The notes: generated by a model from the letters alone, not told the origin. Counted from the stretch's first letter, positions 1-11,802 are shown. The stretch: 64,000 bases of DNA from Luteimicrobium album (GCF_030161555.1 NZ_BSUK01000001.1:1860001-1924000); one strand, 5' to 3'. Made by a program: numbers and translations.

Positions 1-127
1 CCCGGGCTGTACGGGCAGGGCGGGCCGTACCTGTCGTTGGGCCGCCCGGCCGCACGGTCCCCGCTGTTGCCCAGCGCGTCTCCTCCGCTGATAGTGGGAA
101 GGCAGCGGGAGGCCGAGGGGAGCGCGC

Positions 128-3100
128 GTGCTCGCGGTGGGACGATGTGGTCGACGGAGGGCAGCGGCAGGCACCGCTGCCCTCGCGCTGTCCTCGCTGA
201 TCGTCGTGCCGACGGCGCAGCGCGCCGCGGCGGACCCGCCCGCGGGCGGCACGACGGTCGTCGACGAGACGTTCGCGAACCCGACCGTGCCCGACGACGC
301 GTGGCAGCCGCTCGGGGACACCTGCCTGACAGGGATGGCGAGCGGCGCCCCGACGCCGACCACGGGGTCGCCGCTGCCGAGCTGTGTCGCCCATCAGAAG
401 GGCGGTTCGGACTACTGGGGAACGAGCGACCAGCAGCCCCCGCCCATGGGAGCCGCTGCGGGCGACGGATTCCTCCAGCTCACCGACAGCGGTGGCTTCC
501 GGACCGGAGGCATCCTCTACAACCGCCCGATCCCCGCGACCGCCGGCATCTCGGTGACGTTCCAGCAGTGGCAGTACGCCCGGTCCGGCCCGGAGGGCGG
601 CGACGGCATCGGGTTCTTCCTCGTGGACGGCTCGACCGACCTCACCGACACCGGCTCCGACGGGGGAGCATGGGCTACGCCCAGCGCAACCTCGATCCGG
701 GCATCGAGGGCGGCGTCGTCGGCGTCGGGCTGGACGTCTACGGGAACTTCTTCAACGACAGCGAGAGCCGCGGGCTCGGCTGTCCCGACAACCAGGTGTC
801 GCCGGTCGGCACGAGCGGAACGCGCGGCATCAACACGATCACGGTGCGCGGGCCAGGCAGCGGCACGACCGTCTACTGCTTCCAAGGTTCCACCGCCTCG
901 GACTTCGGTGCGTCGACGCTCGCGGGGAACCTCGAGGGCAGCGGCTCCACGGAGGACCAGGCCCGGACGGTGAACGTCCAGGTGACGCCTTCCGACTCGC
1001 CGGGCGGCTCGCGGGTGATCGTGCAGGTCCGGTATACCGACGGCGGCCCGTGGACAACCGAGCTCGACGTCCCCGCGCCGTCAAACCTCCCGGGCACGTA
1101 CAAGTTCGGGTTCTCGGCGTCGACGGGTGGCTCGACGAACGTGCACCTGGTCCGCAACGTCGTCGTCCAGACGATCGACCCCCTGGAGGAACTCCAGCTC
1201 GTCAAGCAGGTGGACCGGACGAACGGTGCGCTGCCGCCCGACGTCGGCGCCGGCGAGACGATCCCCTACCAGTACACGATCACGAACACGGGTTCGACGA
1301 TGCTGCACGGCGTCGCGGTCGACGACGACAACGTCGACGGCACCGTCACCTGCCCCGACGTGGACGTCCCGCCCGCACCCGACCCCGCGGCCACGATCAC
1401 CTGCACGGGCACGCACGTCGTGACCGCGGCCGAGGCGTCGGCCGGGCGCGTCGACAACACGGCGACGACGACGGCGCTCGACCCGGGAAACGGGACCGTC
1501 ACCTCGAACGAGTCGAGCGTGACGGTGCCGCTGCACTCCGCGGTCCAGGTCGAGAAGTCGGTGACGAGCGACCCGCCCTATCTCGTCGGGCAGTCCGTGG
1601 AGTACGCGTACGTCGTCACCAATACCGGTGACTCGGACCTCGTGAACGTCGCCCTCGCCGACGACCGGATCGCGAACGCGGACCTCTCGTGCCCGGAGAA
1701 CATGCTCGCGCCCGACGCGAGCATGAGATGCACCGGGACGTACACGGTCAAGTCGGTCGACGTGGCGTCGTCGGGCAGCGTGACGAACACCGCCACCGTC
1801 ACGGCGCAGACACCGATCGGCCAGCAGGTCGCGGACACCGACGCCGCGTCGATCGGCGTCAACGCGGACGTGGGCATCACCAAGTCCGTGAACGACAGCA
1901 CGCCGGACGTCGGCGCGAACGTCACGTTCACCGTCCGGGCGACGAACCACGGGCCGGGGGTCGCGACGGGCGTGGTCGTCACCGACCAGCTTCCGGACCG
2001 GTTGACTTATGTGAGCTCGAGCCCGTCGCAGGGTGCGTACGACCCGGTGACGGGCGAGTGGACGGTGGGCACGCTCGGCACCGCGGGCGCGAGCAGCACC
2101 GCCACGCTGACGCTTACGACCCGCGTGACCAGCAACGGCAGCATCACCAACACCGCGGCGCGCACTGCGATGGACCAGGTCGACACGGACACCACGAACG
2201 ACCGCGCCTCCGTCACCATCACGGCGCGAGCGATCGCGGACATCGCGGTCACCAAGCAGGTCGACGGGGACGCGACGATCGCGCGAGGCACGGAGGGCAC
2301 GTTCGTCGTGACCGCACGGAACGACGGGCCGAGCGACGCGACCGGGGTGACGATCCACGACGCGCTGCCGGCCGGCCTGGCGTTCGTGTCCGCGTCGGGC
2401 GACGGCTCGTACGACGCCGTGACGGGGACGTGGACCGTCGGAGCCCTCGCGAACGGCGACGACGCGAGCCTCCGGATGACCGTCCGAGGTGAGACGAACG
2501 GTCGGTACACGAACGTGGCCGCACGCGCGGACTCGAGCCCCGACGACCCCAACTCCGCCAACGACGCCGACACTGCGACGTTCGTGGTGGTCGATCCCAC
2601 GGCCGACCTCTCGGTCACCAAGACCGTGGACCCGACCGCCGCCCAGGTGGGCGACACGGTCACCTACCACGTGACCGTCCACAACGCCGGGCCCGACCCG
2701 GCCGATGGGGTGGTCGTGACGGACGACCCGCCGACGGGGGTGACCGTGGTCTCGATCGGGACGCCGTCCCAGGGCACGGTCTCGGACGACGCCGGGACCT
2801 GGACGGTGGGGCACCTCGACAGCGGCGCGTCGGCCACGGTGGAGGTCACGGCGCAGGTCGACACGGCAGGGACCAAGACCAACACTGTCACGGTCAGCGC
2901 ACCGGACGTGAGCGACCCGAACCCCGACAACAACACCGACTCGGCGACGCTCGTCTCGTCGGAGCCGCCGCTCGACATCGCGGTCGGGAAGTCTGTCACG
3001 ACCCCCGAAGGCGTCTCTCACTCCGCCGTCCCGCTGGGGACGACGATGACCTACATGCTGACCGCGACCAACCAGCCCGCCTCGGACGGGACGGAGACGG

Positions 3101-4715
3101 ACGCGACGGGTCTCCTGCTGCGGGACCGGCTCCCCGCGGGGGTGACGTACGTGTCGAGCGACGGCTGCGACTATGACGCCGACACGGGGCTCTGGGACGT
3201 CGGTACGCTCGCGTCTGGCGACACCGCGACCTGCCAGGTGGTCGTGACGGCCGACACCGCCGGGCTCCAGGTCAACTCCGTCGCGCTGGACTCTGTCGAC
3301 CAGCGGGACACCGACCCGACGAACAACCAGGCGATCGCCGCGGTCGTCGTGGTGCGGCTGGCCGATCTCGGCATCAGCAAGACCGTCGACCCGACGACGG
3401 CGCAGCCCGGCGACACCGTGACGTACACGATCACCGTGACGAACCACGGCCCGAACACCGCGCACGACGTCACCGCGGTCGACCCCATGCCGATCGCCGC
3501 GGACATCGAAGACGTGAACGCCAGCCAGGGCACTTTCGACCGGGCTTCCCGGGTGTGGAGCATCGGGACCCTCGACGACGGTGAGCACGCGACCCTGACG
3601 GTGACCGTCCTCCTCGACCAGCGCACCGGGACCTTCGTCAACACGGTCGCGATCGGGCAGAGCGACGCCTACGACCCTGAGCCGGACAACGACACGGCGC
3701 AGGCGAGGCTCTTCGTCCCGGCGGCCGACGTCGAGGTCACGAAGACGGTAGACGACGCAACCCCTGCGGTGGGTGACGAGGTCACCTTTACGGTCGGGGT
3801 GACCAACTGGGGCCCCGATCCGGCGCGGGACGTGACCGTCGACGACGTCCTACCTGCGGGGCTCGACTACGTGTCGTCGCGCGCGTCCGCGGGAAGCTAC
3901 GACCCGTCCGCCGGTGTGTGGGACGTCGGGACGCTCGCACCGGTGACGCTCCCGCGGGCACCGCGTGCCGGGCCTGCGGAGACCCTCACGATCACCGCGC
4001 GCGTGACGACTGCGGGGAGATCACGAACACCGCGTCCTCGGACCGTGACGGTGCGTACCCGTACGACCCGGACCTTGGCAACAACGCGGCCTCGGCGACG
4101 GTCGCCGCGACGCCGGCGCCCGTCGACGTGGCAATCGACAAGAGCGTGCGGCCCGGCACGGTCACGGCAGGCTCGACCGTGACCTACACGATCCGCATCA
4201 CCCAGGACGGCCCGGGCGCGGCCGAGGACGTGCGTGTGTCCGACAACTTCCCCGAGGGCGTGGTGCCGCGCGCCGTCACGGGCACGGACGGGTGCGACGT
4301 GGACGGGCAGGACGTGAGCTGCGACCTCGGGACGCTGGCTGCTGGAGCCTCGACGACGCTCACGGTCACCGCGGATGCGACCGCGGTGGGCACGCACGTC
4401 AACACGGCGACGGTCTCGACGTCGTCGGAGCAGACCTCGACGGCGGACGACACGGCGTCGGCGACGCTGCGCGTGACGCCGCGCCCGACGCCCACTCCCA
4501 CGCCGTCCCCGACGGGGACGAGCACGCCCGGCCCGTCACCGACGGCGGGGCCGTCGTCGCCGGGTGCGCACGAGACCCCGCCCCCGTCCTCGGGGGGCGG
4601 GCTCGCGGTGACGGGCGCGGACGTGCTGCCCGTCGCGGTGGTGGTCGTGGTGCTGCTGCTCGTCGGGCTCGGTCTGACCTGGCTCTCGCGTCGCCGGCGG
4701 CGGCACGAGGACTGA
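128..4715 (+). CDS. Lectin-like/DUF11-repeat cell-wall protein with LAxTG sortase signal (two frameshifts)
   Basis: A secreted, wall-anchored surface protein, about 1,529 residues after repair. The GTG at 128 has a GAGGGG ribosome site and opens a signal peptide ending near AAAD. An L-type-lectin-like beta-sandwich follows (motif GDGIGFFLVDG), then nine DUF11 repeats, each built around a TNxG core, then a Pro/Thr wall spanner, LAVTG, one membrane helix and RRRRRHED. LAxTG is the class E sortase variant of Actinobacteria. The reading frame drops by one at 662-666 (a run of five G where six restore DGGSMGYA) and at 4014-4017 (four G where five restore AGEITNT). The stretch at 3940-3980 may hide a compensating pair of indels. 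The lectin head suggests carbohydrate or host-surface binding, which is inference. Confidence 0.85.
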
Positions 4716-4786
4716 CCGCGGGACGGGGCGGTGAGGACCGGGGGAGCGCCCCCGCCGCGCCGTCGGGCCCGCCGTCTGCCGTCGGA

Positions 4787-4817
4787 CCCGCGTTTGGAGG
4801 GACCCTACAAACGCGGG
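4787..4817. terminator. Perfect hairpin after the surface-protein gene
   Basis: CCCGCGTTTG (4787-4796) pairs with CAAACGCGGG (4808-4817). The loop contains a second four-base stem, AGGG/CCCT. No T tract follows, as is common in GC-rich actinobacteria. Its position 70 bases after the stop suggests a transcription terminator; a protein-binding role is possible. Confidence 0.6.
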
Positions 4818-4866
4818 TGGGGAACTCGCACGACCGGACATCTCCCGTCCCTCCGGCGCCGTACCT

Positions 4867-4894
4867 TACGCTTGCGTAGGCTACGGAACCGTAG
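4867..4894. promoter_or_regulatory. Two tandem palindromes upstream of the E1 alpha gene (TetR-type operators)
   Basis: TACGC-TT-GCGTA (4867-4878) is followed two bases later by CTACGG-AA-CCGTAG (4881-4894). Both are perfect inverted repeats with two-base centres, a form typical of TetR-family operators. They lie about 90-115 bases before the start codon and so probably cover the promoter of the dehydrogenase operon. No adjacent gene is an obvious cognate repressor. Confidence 0.5.
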
Positions 4895-4981
4895 GTAGCG
4901 ACGAGGCTTCGTGTCCCGTCGCTGCGCCCCCGCCGCACCGCCCGCCATCCCCGGGCGATCCGGACGACGTGAGGAGTACCA

Positions 4982-6175
4982 GTGATCGAGCACTCCGACG
5001 AGCTCGTTCAGCTCGTCGGACCCGACGGCGAACCCGTCGTGTCCGAGGCGAACGCCCCCTACCGGGAGCGCGCCGCGCGCTACCTCCTCGACGGTCCCGA
5101 GCCCGACGCCGCCGCCGAGCGCCTGCGCGGTCTGTACCGCGACATGGCGCTCGTGCGGCGGTTCGACGTCGAGGCCACGAGCCTGCAGCGGCAGGGCGAG
5201 CTCGCGCTGTTCCCGCCGCTCCTCGGTCAGGAGGCCGCACAGGTCGGGTCCGGCCGGGCGCTCCGCAGCCAGGACTACGTGTTCCCGTCCTACCGCGAGC
5301 ACGGCGTCGCGTGGACGCGCGGCATGGACCTCGCCGACGTCATGCCGATCTTCCGCGGCGTCGAGCACGGCGGGTGGGACCCCGCGGCCCACAACTTCCA
5401 CATCTACACGCTCGTCATCGGGTCGCACGCGCTGCACGCGACCGGCTACGCGATGGGCGTCCAGCGCGACGGGCTCGTCGGGACCGGCGACGCCGCGCGC
5501 GACATGGCCGTCGTCGCCTACTTCGGCGACGGTGCGACCTCCCAGGGCGACGTGAGCGAGGCCCTCGGCTTCGCGGCCGTGAACAACGCCCCGGTCGTGT
5601 TCTTCTGCCAGAACAACCAGTGGGCCATCTCCGTCCCGACGGCGAAGCAGAGCCGTGTCCCGCTGGCCCGCCGTGCGTGGGGCTTCGGGATGCCCGGGGT
5701 CCGTGTCGACGGGAACGACGTGGTCGCGAGCTGGGCCGTGGCCGACGAGGCGCTCGAGCGCGCCCGCTCCGGCGGCGGCCCGACGTTCGTCGAGGCCGTG
5801 ACCTACCGGATGGGCGCGCACACCACGTCCGATGACCCCACCCGCTACCGCACCTCCGACGAGGAGGAGTCGTGGGGCCGCCGGGACCCGATCGCCCGCG
5901 TCCGCGCCTACCTCGAGAAGTACGACGCCTGGGACGACGCCCGCGAGGCCGCGCTCCTGGCCGAGGCCGACGAGCTCGGCGAGCACGTGCGGACGACGGT
6001 CCGTGCGATGGACGCGCCGCCCGCGTCACGCCTGTTCGAGCACGTCTACGCGACGCCGCAGGCCCAGGTCGCGGCCGAGCGGGCCGCGTTCGAGGCGTAC
6101 GAGGCGGGGGAGCCCGTGTCGTCACCGTTCGAGGGGCTGCTCGACTCGCCTGCCACCACCGGAGGGAACCGATGA
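4982..6175 (+). CDS. pdhA: Thiamine-diphosphate-dependent 2-oxoacid dehydrogenase E1 component, alpha subunit
   Basis: E1 alpha decarboxylates pyruvate (or a branched 2-oxoacid) and passes the acyl group to E2. The 397-residue length and features fit the actinobacterial PdhA type. The thiamine diphosphate motif runs from GDG near residue 182 to NN near 201. The conserved YREHG and TYRMGAHTTSDDPTRYR stretches are present. GTG at 4982 follows GAGGAG at 4971-4976. The stop overlaps the next start (ATGA), so the alpha and beta subunits are translationally coupled. Substrate choice between pyruvate and branched-chain 2-oxoacids is not settled by sequence alone. Confidence 0.93.
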   Translation: MIEHSDELVQLVGPDGEPVVSEANAPYRERAARYLLDGPEPDAAAERLRGLYRDMALVRRFDVEATSLQRQGELALFPPLLGQEAAQVGSGRALRSQDYVFPSYREHGVAWTRGMDLADVMPIFRGVEHGGWDPAAHNFHIYTLVIGSHALHATGYAMGVQRDGLVGTGDAARDMAVVAYFGDGATSQGDVSEALGFAAVNNAPVVFFCQNNQWAISVPTAKQSRVPLARRAWGFGMPGVRVDGNDVVASWAVADEALERARSGGGPTFVEAVTYRMGAHTTSDDPTRYRTSDEEESWGRRDPIARVRAYLEKYDAWDDAREAALLAEADELGEHVRTTVRAMDAPPASRLFEHVYATPQAQVAAERAAFEAYEAGEPVSSPFEGLLDSPATTGGNR

Positions 6176-7224
6176 CCGCCACCGCTGTACGCCCCGCCGG
6201 TCCGGCGCCGTCGGACCTGCCCCACGGCGTCGCCGGCATGCCGTTCGCGAAGGCGATCAACGCCGGCCTCCGCGCCGCCCTCGCCTCCGATGACAAGGTC
6301 CTGCTCATGGGCGAGGACATCGGCGCGCTCGGCGGCGTGTTCCGCGTGACCGAGGGCCTGCAGGCCGAGTTCGGCGAGGACCGCGTCGTCGACACGCCGC
6401 TCGCGGAGTCCGGGATCGTCGGGACGGCGATCGGCCTCGCGATGCGGGGCTACCGGCCCGTCGTCGAGATCCAGTTCGACGGCTTCATCTTCCCGGCCTA
6501 CGACCAGATCACCACGCAGCTCGCGAAGATCCACTTCCGGACCGCGGGCCGCATCGAGCTCCCGGTCGTCATCCGCGTGCCGTTCGGCGGCGGCATCGGC
6601 GCGATCGAGCACCACAGCGAGAGCCCCGAGGCGCTGTTCGCGCACACCGCGGGCCTGCGCGTCGTCAGCCCGTCGTCGCCCCAAGACGCGTACACGATGA
6701 TCCAGGAGGCCGTCGCCAGCCCCGACCCCGTGCTCTTCCTCGAGCCCAAGGGCCGGTACTGGGAGAAGGGCGACGTCGACCTCGACGCGCCCGTGGGCGT
6801 CGGCGCCGCGGCCCGCACGCTCGACCACGCCGCCGTCGTCCGCCCCGGCACCGACGTGACCGTCGTCGCCTACGGCCCGACCGTGCACACCGCGCTCGCG
6901 GCCGCGAAAACGGCCGCCGACGAGGACGGCACGAGCATCGAGGTCGTCGACCTGCGCTCCGTGTCCCCGGTCGACGTGCCCACCGTCGTGGCGAGCGTCA
7001 AGAAGACCGGCCGCTGCGTCGTCGTGCACGAGGCCCCCACGTTCCACGGGGTGGGCGCCGAGATCGCCGCACGCGTCACCGAGGAGTGCTTCTACGCGCT
7101 CGAGGCGCCCGTGCTCCGCGTCGGCGGCTACCACGCCCCGTACCCGGTCGCGAAGCTCGAGCACGACTACCTGCCGTCGGTGGACCGCGTCCTCGACGCC
7201 GTCGACCGCGTGCTCGCGCACTGA
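6172..7224 (+). CDS. pdhB: 2-oxoacid dehydrogenase E1 component, beta subunit
   Basis: A 350-residue E1 beta subunit. It opens with the AINAGL and MGEDIG segments of the thiamine diphosphate-binding half and contains [15 protein letters not shown], the subunit interface region of the family. The ATG at 6172 overlaps the E1 alpha stop and has GGAGGG six bases upstream. An in-frame extension to 5872 lies wholly inside E1 alpha and lacks similarity, so it is not used. It forms the alpha2-beta2 decarboxylase with the preceding product and loads the E2 encoded next. Intact. Confidence 0.93.
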   Translation: MTATAVRPAGPAPSDLPHGVAGMPFAKAINAGLRAALASDDKVLLMGEDIGALGGVFRVTEGLQAEFGEDRVVDTPLAESGIVGTAIGLAMRGYRPVVEIQFDGFIFPAYDQITTQLAKIHFRTAGRIELPVVIRVPFGGGIGAIEHHSESPEALFAHTAGLRVVSPSSPQDAYTMIQEAVASPDPVLFLEPKGRYWEKGDVDLDAPVGVGAAARTLDHAAVVRPGTDVTVVAYGPTVHTALAAAKTAADEDGTSIEVVDLRSVSPVDVPTVVASVKKTGRCVVVHEAPTFHGVGAEIAARVTEECFYALEAPVLRVGGYHAPYPVAKLEHDYLPSVDRVLDAVDRVLAH

Positions 7225-7259
7225 CCCCGCCCCCTCAGACGCAAACGGAGACGCACCCC

Positions 7260-8685
7260 GTGCCCACCATCCAGGAGTTCCGCCTGCCCGACGCCGGTGA
7301 AGGACTCACCGAGGCCGAGATCGTCCAGTGGCGCGTCGCGCCCGGGGACGCGGTGCGCGTCAACCAGACGATCGTCGAGATCGAGACGGCGAAGTCGCTC
7401 GTCGAGCTCCCGTCGCCGTGGGACGGGACGGTCGTCGAGATCCTCGTGGTCGAGGGCACGACCGTCGAGGTCGGGACGCCGATCGTGCGGATCGAGACGG
7501 CGGGGAGCCCGGGTCGGGCGCTCCCGGGAGCGACCCCGCGGCCGCGGCGCTCGAGATCGCCGCCGAGGTCGACCCCGCGGACACCGACCCTGCGACCGTG
7601 GCCGCTGCGGCGTCCGACGACGCGGGTGGCGGCGCCGTGCTCGTGGGCTACGGGACGGGCGGTGGCGCCACCGGTGGCGGGCGCCGTCGTCGGCGGACCG
7701 GGGCGACCGGGGAGAGCCGCGCCCCCAGGCGCCGGTCCCCGCGCCGGCCGCGCCGCAGCCGATCCCCGCCGTGAGCGTGCGCGTCCTCGCGAAGCCCCCG
7801 GTCCGCAAGCTCGCCAAGGACCTCGGCGTCGACCTGCTCAGCGTCCCCGGCACGGGCCCCGGCGGGATCGTGACGCGCGAGGACGTCCAGGCGTTCGCGT
7901 CCGAGGCGGCGCACCCCGAGACCCTGGCCACCTACCCGGGCGACGACAACCCGTGGCTCGCGAGCGGCACCGTCAGCCCCGACGCCCGCCGCACCCGCGT
8001 GCCTGTGAAGTCGGTCCGCCGCCGCACGGCCGAGGCGATGGTCGCGAGCGCGTTCACCGCGCCGCACGTCACCGAGTTCGTGACGGTCGACGTCACCAAG
8101 ACGATGAAGCTCGTCGCGGCCCTCCGCGAGGACCGCGAGTTCGCCGACGTCCGCGTGACGCCGCTGCTCATCACCGCGAAGGCGCTGCTCCTCGCGCTGC
8201 GTCGCCACCCCGAGATCAACGCGAGCTGGGACGACGACGCGCAGGAGATCGTCTACAAGCACTACGTGAACCTCGGGATCGCGGCCGCGACGCCGCGCGG
8301 GCTCGTCGTGCCGAACATCAAGGACGCGCACCGCCTCGGGCTGCACGACCTCGCCGTCGCGATCGCCGACCTCACGACGACCGCCCGCTCGGGGCGCACG
8401 ACGCCCGGCGACATGGCCGACGGCACCATCACCATCACCAACGTCGGCGTCTTCGGCATCGACACCGGGACGCCGATCCTCAACCCCGGCGAGGCCGGGA
8501 TCCTCGCGTTCGGCGCGATCCGGCAGCAGCCGTGGGTGCACAAGGGCAAGATCAAGAAGCGCTGGATCACGCAGCTCGCGCTGAGCTTCGACCACCGGCT
8601 CGTCGACGGCGAGCTCGGCTCGCGCGTCCTCGCCGACGTCGCCGCGGTGCTCGAGGAGCCGTCGCGCGGGCTCGTCTGGGGCTGA
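7260..8685 (+). CDS. Dihydrolipoamide acyltransferase (E2) of the 2-oxoacid dehydrogenase complex (two frameshifts)
   Basis: About 475 residues when repaired. The N-terminal lipoyl domain carries ETAKS, with the lipoyl lysine near residue 45. An Ala/Pro-rich linker follows, then the peripheral subunit-binding domain ([19 protein letters not shown]), then the acyltransferase domain with the catalytic FDHRLVDG near the C-terminus. The frame drops by one at 7502-7505 (GGGG where five restore ETAGEPGSG) and at 7722-7726 (five C where six restore [10 protein letters not shown]); both lie in the linker. No E3 gene follows, so dihydrolipoamide dehydrogenase must be encoded elsewhere. GTG at 7260 starts 35 bases after E1 beta, in the same operon. 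Confidence 0.88.
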
Positions 8686-8692
8686 GCCGGGC

Positions 8693-9163
8693 CTAACCCG
8701 GGGTGAGGCCGCGTCCGACCGGGGCCAGCTCGCACAGGTGCGCGTACAGGTCCCATGCCTCGGGGCGGCTGCCCGGGTCGAACCACTCGGCGCCGTGCTC
8801 GACCCACCGGCGCCGGTGCGCCCGCGCCCGCTCCGGGGTGACGTCGTCGATGCCCGCCTCGCACGCGCAGCAGTCGCAGATCGCCGCCGTCGGCCTGTCG
8901 TCCACCCAGCCCGGCCGGTCGAGAGCCCAGCCGCAGGCGCGGCACGCGAGCTCGAGCCTCGGCGCGGCGGGTGGCTGGGGGCGGGCCGGCGCGGGCTCGT
9001 CGACGAGCGTCGGACCGATCAGGCCGGGAAGGGGCGTCGTGCCCGGACAGGGAGCCGGGCGGGCGGCGGCGTCGACCGGGCTGTGCCGGGTCGCCCGGCG
9101 CAACCCGGCGACGACCGCGAACGAGACGAGGAGCGGTGGCACGAGACCTGCGAGCGCCGCCAT
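8693..9163 (-). CDS. Membrane-anchored protein with cysteine-rich zinc-ribbon-like region
   Basis: A 156-residue protein I do not recognise. The ATG at 9163 has GGGAGG seven bases upstream. One hydrophobic segment ([17 protein letters not shown]) lies at the N-terminus, then a Pro-rich linker, then CRACGW and CDCCACEAG, whose cysteine spacing suggests a metal-binding ribbon. The C-terminal part is rich in Trp and acidic residues. It is convergent with the E2 gene (eight bases between the stops) and divergent from the CopD-CtaG gene. Function unknown; the cysteines beside a copper/oxidase-assembly gene may or may not be meaningful. Confidence 0.6.
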   Translation of the reverse strand: MAALAGLVPPLLVSFAVVAGLRRATRHSPVDAAARPAPCPGTTPLPGLIGPTLVDEPAPARPQPPAAPRLELACRACGWALDRPGWVDDRPTAAICDCCACEAGIDDVTPERARAHRRRWVEHGAEWFDPGSRPEAWDLYAHLCELAPVGRGLTPG

Positions 9164-9380
9164 GCGCGTGACCTCCCGGGGCTCTGGATGCTCCACGGTT
9201 CGTGACGAAGGGTCGTGGTCCGGCTTCCCCTGCCGATGACGTCGGCACCACCGGGCGCGCGACTGTCGCACAGCATAAGCAAGCGCAGGGTACGAAACGC
9301 AAGCCCGCCGGCGCGCTCCACCCGGGTGACGTCCGCCACGGGCCCCTGTGGACGGGGCCCGCGCTCCCCGTCGACGCGCC

Positions 9381-9386
9381 TACGCT
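9381..9386 (+). promoter_or_regulatory. TACGCT -10 box of a probable leaderless transcript
   Basis: TACGCT ends six bases before the GTG at 9393. This is the TANNNT-to-start spacing of actinobacterial leaderless genes, and no ribosome site precedes the start. Confidence 0.5.
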
Positions 9387-9392
9387 GGGCGG

Positions 9393-11511
9393 GTGACGTC
9401 GTCCGCCTCCATGCCCGCTCGCGCCCGGCAGAGCCCCGGCCCGACGCCCACCCTCGCGGGGCGGCCGTGGTGGGTCGTGCTCGCCGCGCCGGGCACCGTC
9501 GTCATCGGGATCGTGGCCGTGCTGCTCGCGGGCGCCTTCACGCAGGCCTTCGCCGCACCCGGCACCGGACTGCTCGACCCCGGCGTCGTCGTGCGCCTCG
9601 GGCTGCCCGTCGCGACGCTGGTCACCGAGCTGTCGATGGCCGTGACCGTCGGGTCGCTCGCGCTCGCGCTGTTCGTCCTGCCGTGGCGCGAACCGTCCGA
9701 CGGCGTCGGGTTCCGCCGTGCCCTCGTCACCGCGGCCGTCGGTGCGGGCCTGTGGGCGGTGGCCGGGCTCGTCCAGCTCGTCCTCGAGGACGCCAACATC
9801 GCGGGCATGTCGCTGACGGACCCCGCGTTCGGGCAGCAGCTCGGCGTGTTCATGACCCAGGTCGCGTACGGGCGGACCCTGCTCGAGATCGTCGTGCTGG
9901 CGGCCGTCACCTCCACGCTGCTGCTGCTCGTCCGGACCCCCACGGGCACCGCGTGGACGGCGCTCCTGCCCGTCGCGGCGCTCTCCCTGCAGGCCGGGAC
10001 CGGGCACGCGGCCGGCACGTCGAGCCACGAGCTCGCGATCTCGTCCCTGTTCCTGCACCTGCTCGGTGCGAGCGTGTGGATCGGGGGCTCGCGACCCTCG
10101 GCGTCGTCTTCTGGGCGGGGCGCGGGTCCGACGGCGGCGCCACCGCCCGCCGCGCGGGTGCGGCCCGGGCGGACGGCGCGCGGCCCGACCTGGCCGTCGT
10201 CGTCGGGCGGTACTCGCCGACGGCGCTCTGGTGCCTCGCGTTCGTCGCCGTGTCCGGGCTCGTCAACGGCTGGATCCGCGCCGGGTCGATCGACGGGTTC
10301 GCGACCCGCTACGGCGTGCTGCTGCTCGTCAAGCTCGTCCTGCTCGTCGTGCTGGGCCTCATCGGGTACGCGCACCGCACGCTCGTGATCGCCCGGCTCG
10401 GCCGTGACGACGCCCGGCCGCGTGGCCTGTTCTGGCGGCTCGCCGCCGTCGAGCTCGCCGTCATGGGCGCCGTCATGGGCGTCGCGGTCGCGCTCGCGTC
10501 GTCGGCGCCGCCGGTGAGCGAGGTCGTCGGCAAGGACCTCACGCCGTCCGAACGGGTCACCGGGCACGTCCTGCCCCCGCCCTCACCTCGACGCGCTGGT
10601 TCACCGAGTGGAACTGGGACCTGATCCTCACGGTCGCGTGCGCCGCCGGCGTCATCGTGTACGTCGGGTGGGCGCTGCGGCTCCGCCGGCGCGGGGACCG
10701 GTGGTCCTGGGGCCGGACCGTCTCCTGGTGCGTCGGCATGGTCGTGCTGTGGTGGACGACGTCGGGCGGGCCGGCGTTGTACGGGCACGTCCTGTTCAGC
10801 GCGCACATGGCGCAGCACATGGTGCTCGCGATGGTCGTGCCGATCCTCCTGGTCCTCGGCGCGCCCGTGACGCTCGCGCTGCGCGGGCTGCCGACCCGCA
10901 AGGACGGCTCGCGGGGACCGCGGGAATGGCTGCTGATCCTCGTCCACTCGCGGTGGGGGCAGTTCATCGCCAACCCCGTCGTCTCGGCCGTGCTGTTCGC
11001 GAGCTCGCTCATCGTCTTCTACTACACGCCCCTGTTCTCCTGGTCCCTGCACTCGTACGTCGGGCACCTGTGGATGGTCGTGCACTTCACCGGCGCCGGG
11101 TACCTGTTCGCGAACGCGCTGATCGGGATCGACCCCGGACCGAACCGGCTCGGGTACCCGCAGCGGCTCATCCTGCTGTTCGCGACCATGGCGTTCCACG
11201 CGTTCTTCGGGGTCGCGCTCATCAGCTCCGAGACCCTGCTCGTCCCCGACTGGTTCGGGCTCCTCGGCCGCACCTGGGGCGCGTCCGCGATCGAGGACCA
11301 GCAGACCGGCGGGTCCGTGGCCTGGGGCATCGGCGAGCTGCCGACCCTGCTGCTCGCGGTGCTCGTCGCGACGTCGTGGGCGCGGTCCGACGAGCGCGAG
11401 GCGAAGCGCAAGGACCGCAAGGCCGACCGGGACGGCGACGCCGAGCTGCGGGAGTACAACGCGATGCTCGAGAAGCTCGCGGATCGCGACGAGGCCGCGC
11501 CGCCTCGCTGA
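9393..11511 (+). CDS. CopD-CtaG fusion: copper transport / cytochrome c oxidase assembly membrane protein (two frameshifts)
   Basis: About 706 residues when repaired. The N-terminal half is a CopD-type multi-helix membrane domain (for example LHLLGASVWIGGLATLG). The C-terminal half is a CtaG/caa3-type oxidase assembly domain with YGHVLFSAHMAQHM and WMVVHFTGAGYLF, which carry the conserved histidines expected to bind copper. This fusion is common in Actinobacteria and is thought to deliver copper to the Cu centre of cytochrome c oxidase. The frame drops by one at 10083-10087 (GGGGG, six expected) and near 10573-10582 (a C run). The charged tail EREAKRKDRKADRDGD is cytoplasmic. GTG at 9393 is probably leaderless. 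Confidence 0.85.
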
Positions 11512-11540
11512 GCCGCTGCCACGCCCTGTCCTCCTGCGCC

Positions 11541-11655
11541 GAGCATGCGATGGCGCCCTCCTCCCGCGCCGAACATGCGATGGCGCACCGTTTCTTGCTC
11601 GAGCATGCGACTGGTCGCATGCTCGTCGGGGTGTACTGGGCTTGATCGCATGGTC
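11541..11655. repeat. Left CATGCGA array, mirror partner of 12806-12922
   Basis: CATGCGA occurs at 11544, 11574 and 11604, exactly 30 bases apart. The reverse form TCGCATG then occurs at 11615 and 11646. The centre is a perfect 11-base inverted repeat (CGAGCATGCGA / TCGCATGCTCG, 11600-11625) with loop CTGG. The order is three forward then two reverse copies. The reverse complement of the array on the other side of the DUF559 gene aligns with it throughout, including the shared string GCACCGTTTCT. Confidence 0.85.
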
Positions 11656-11802
11656 GGCAGACGCCGGTGCGTGCGCCGCCACTGGTTCGTCGTCGCGCTC
11701 CGCGGGCGGGGGTCGACGGCACACCTGTGGACGGCGCCGGCCGTGCACAGGCGGTACACACGGGCACCCTCGCCACCGTCGTCGGCCGGTTCACTCGTGC
11801 CC

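Noticed and set aside
1081-3588. An 835-codon minus-strand frame opposite the DUF11 repeats
   Set aside because: It is an antisense shadow of repeated Thr/Val/Asp codons and contains no plausible domain.
3940-3990. A further pair of indels in the eighth DUF11 repeat
   Set aside because: One extra C and one fewer T would improve the local match (LAPGDAPAG), but the present frame also continues, so the evidence is too thin to count.
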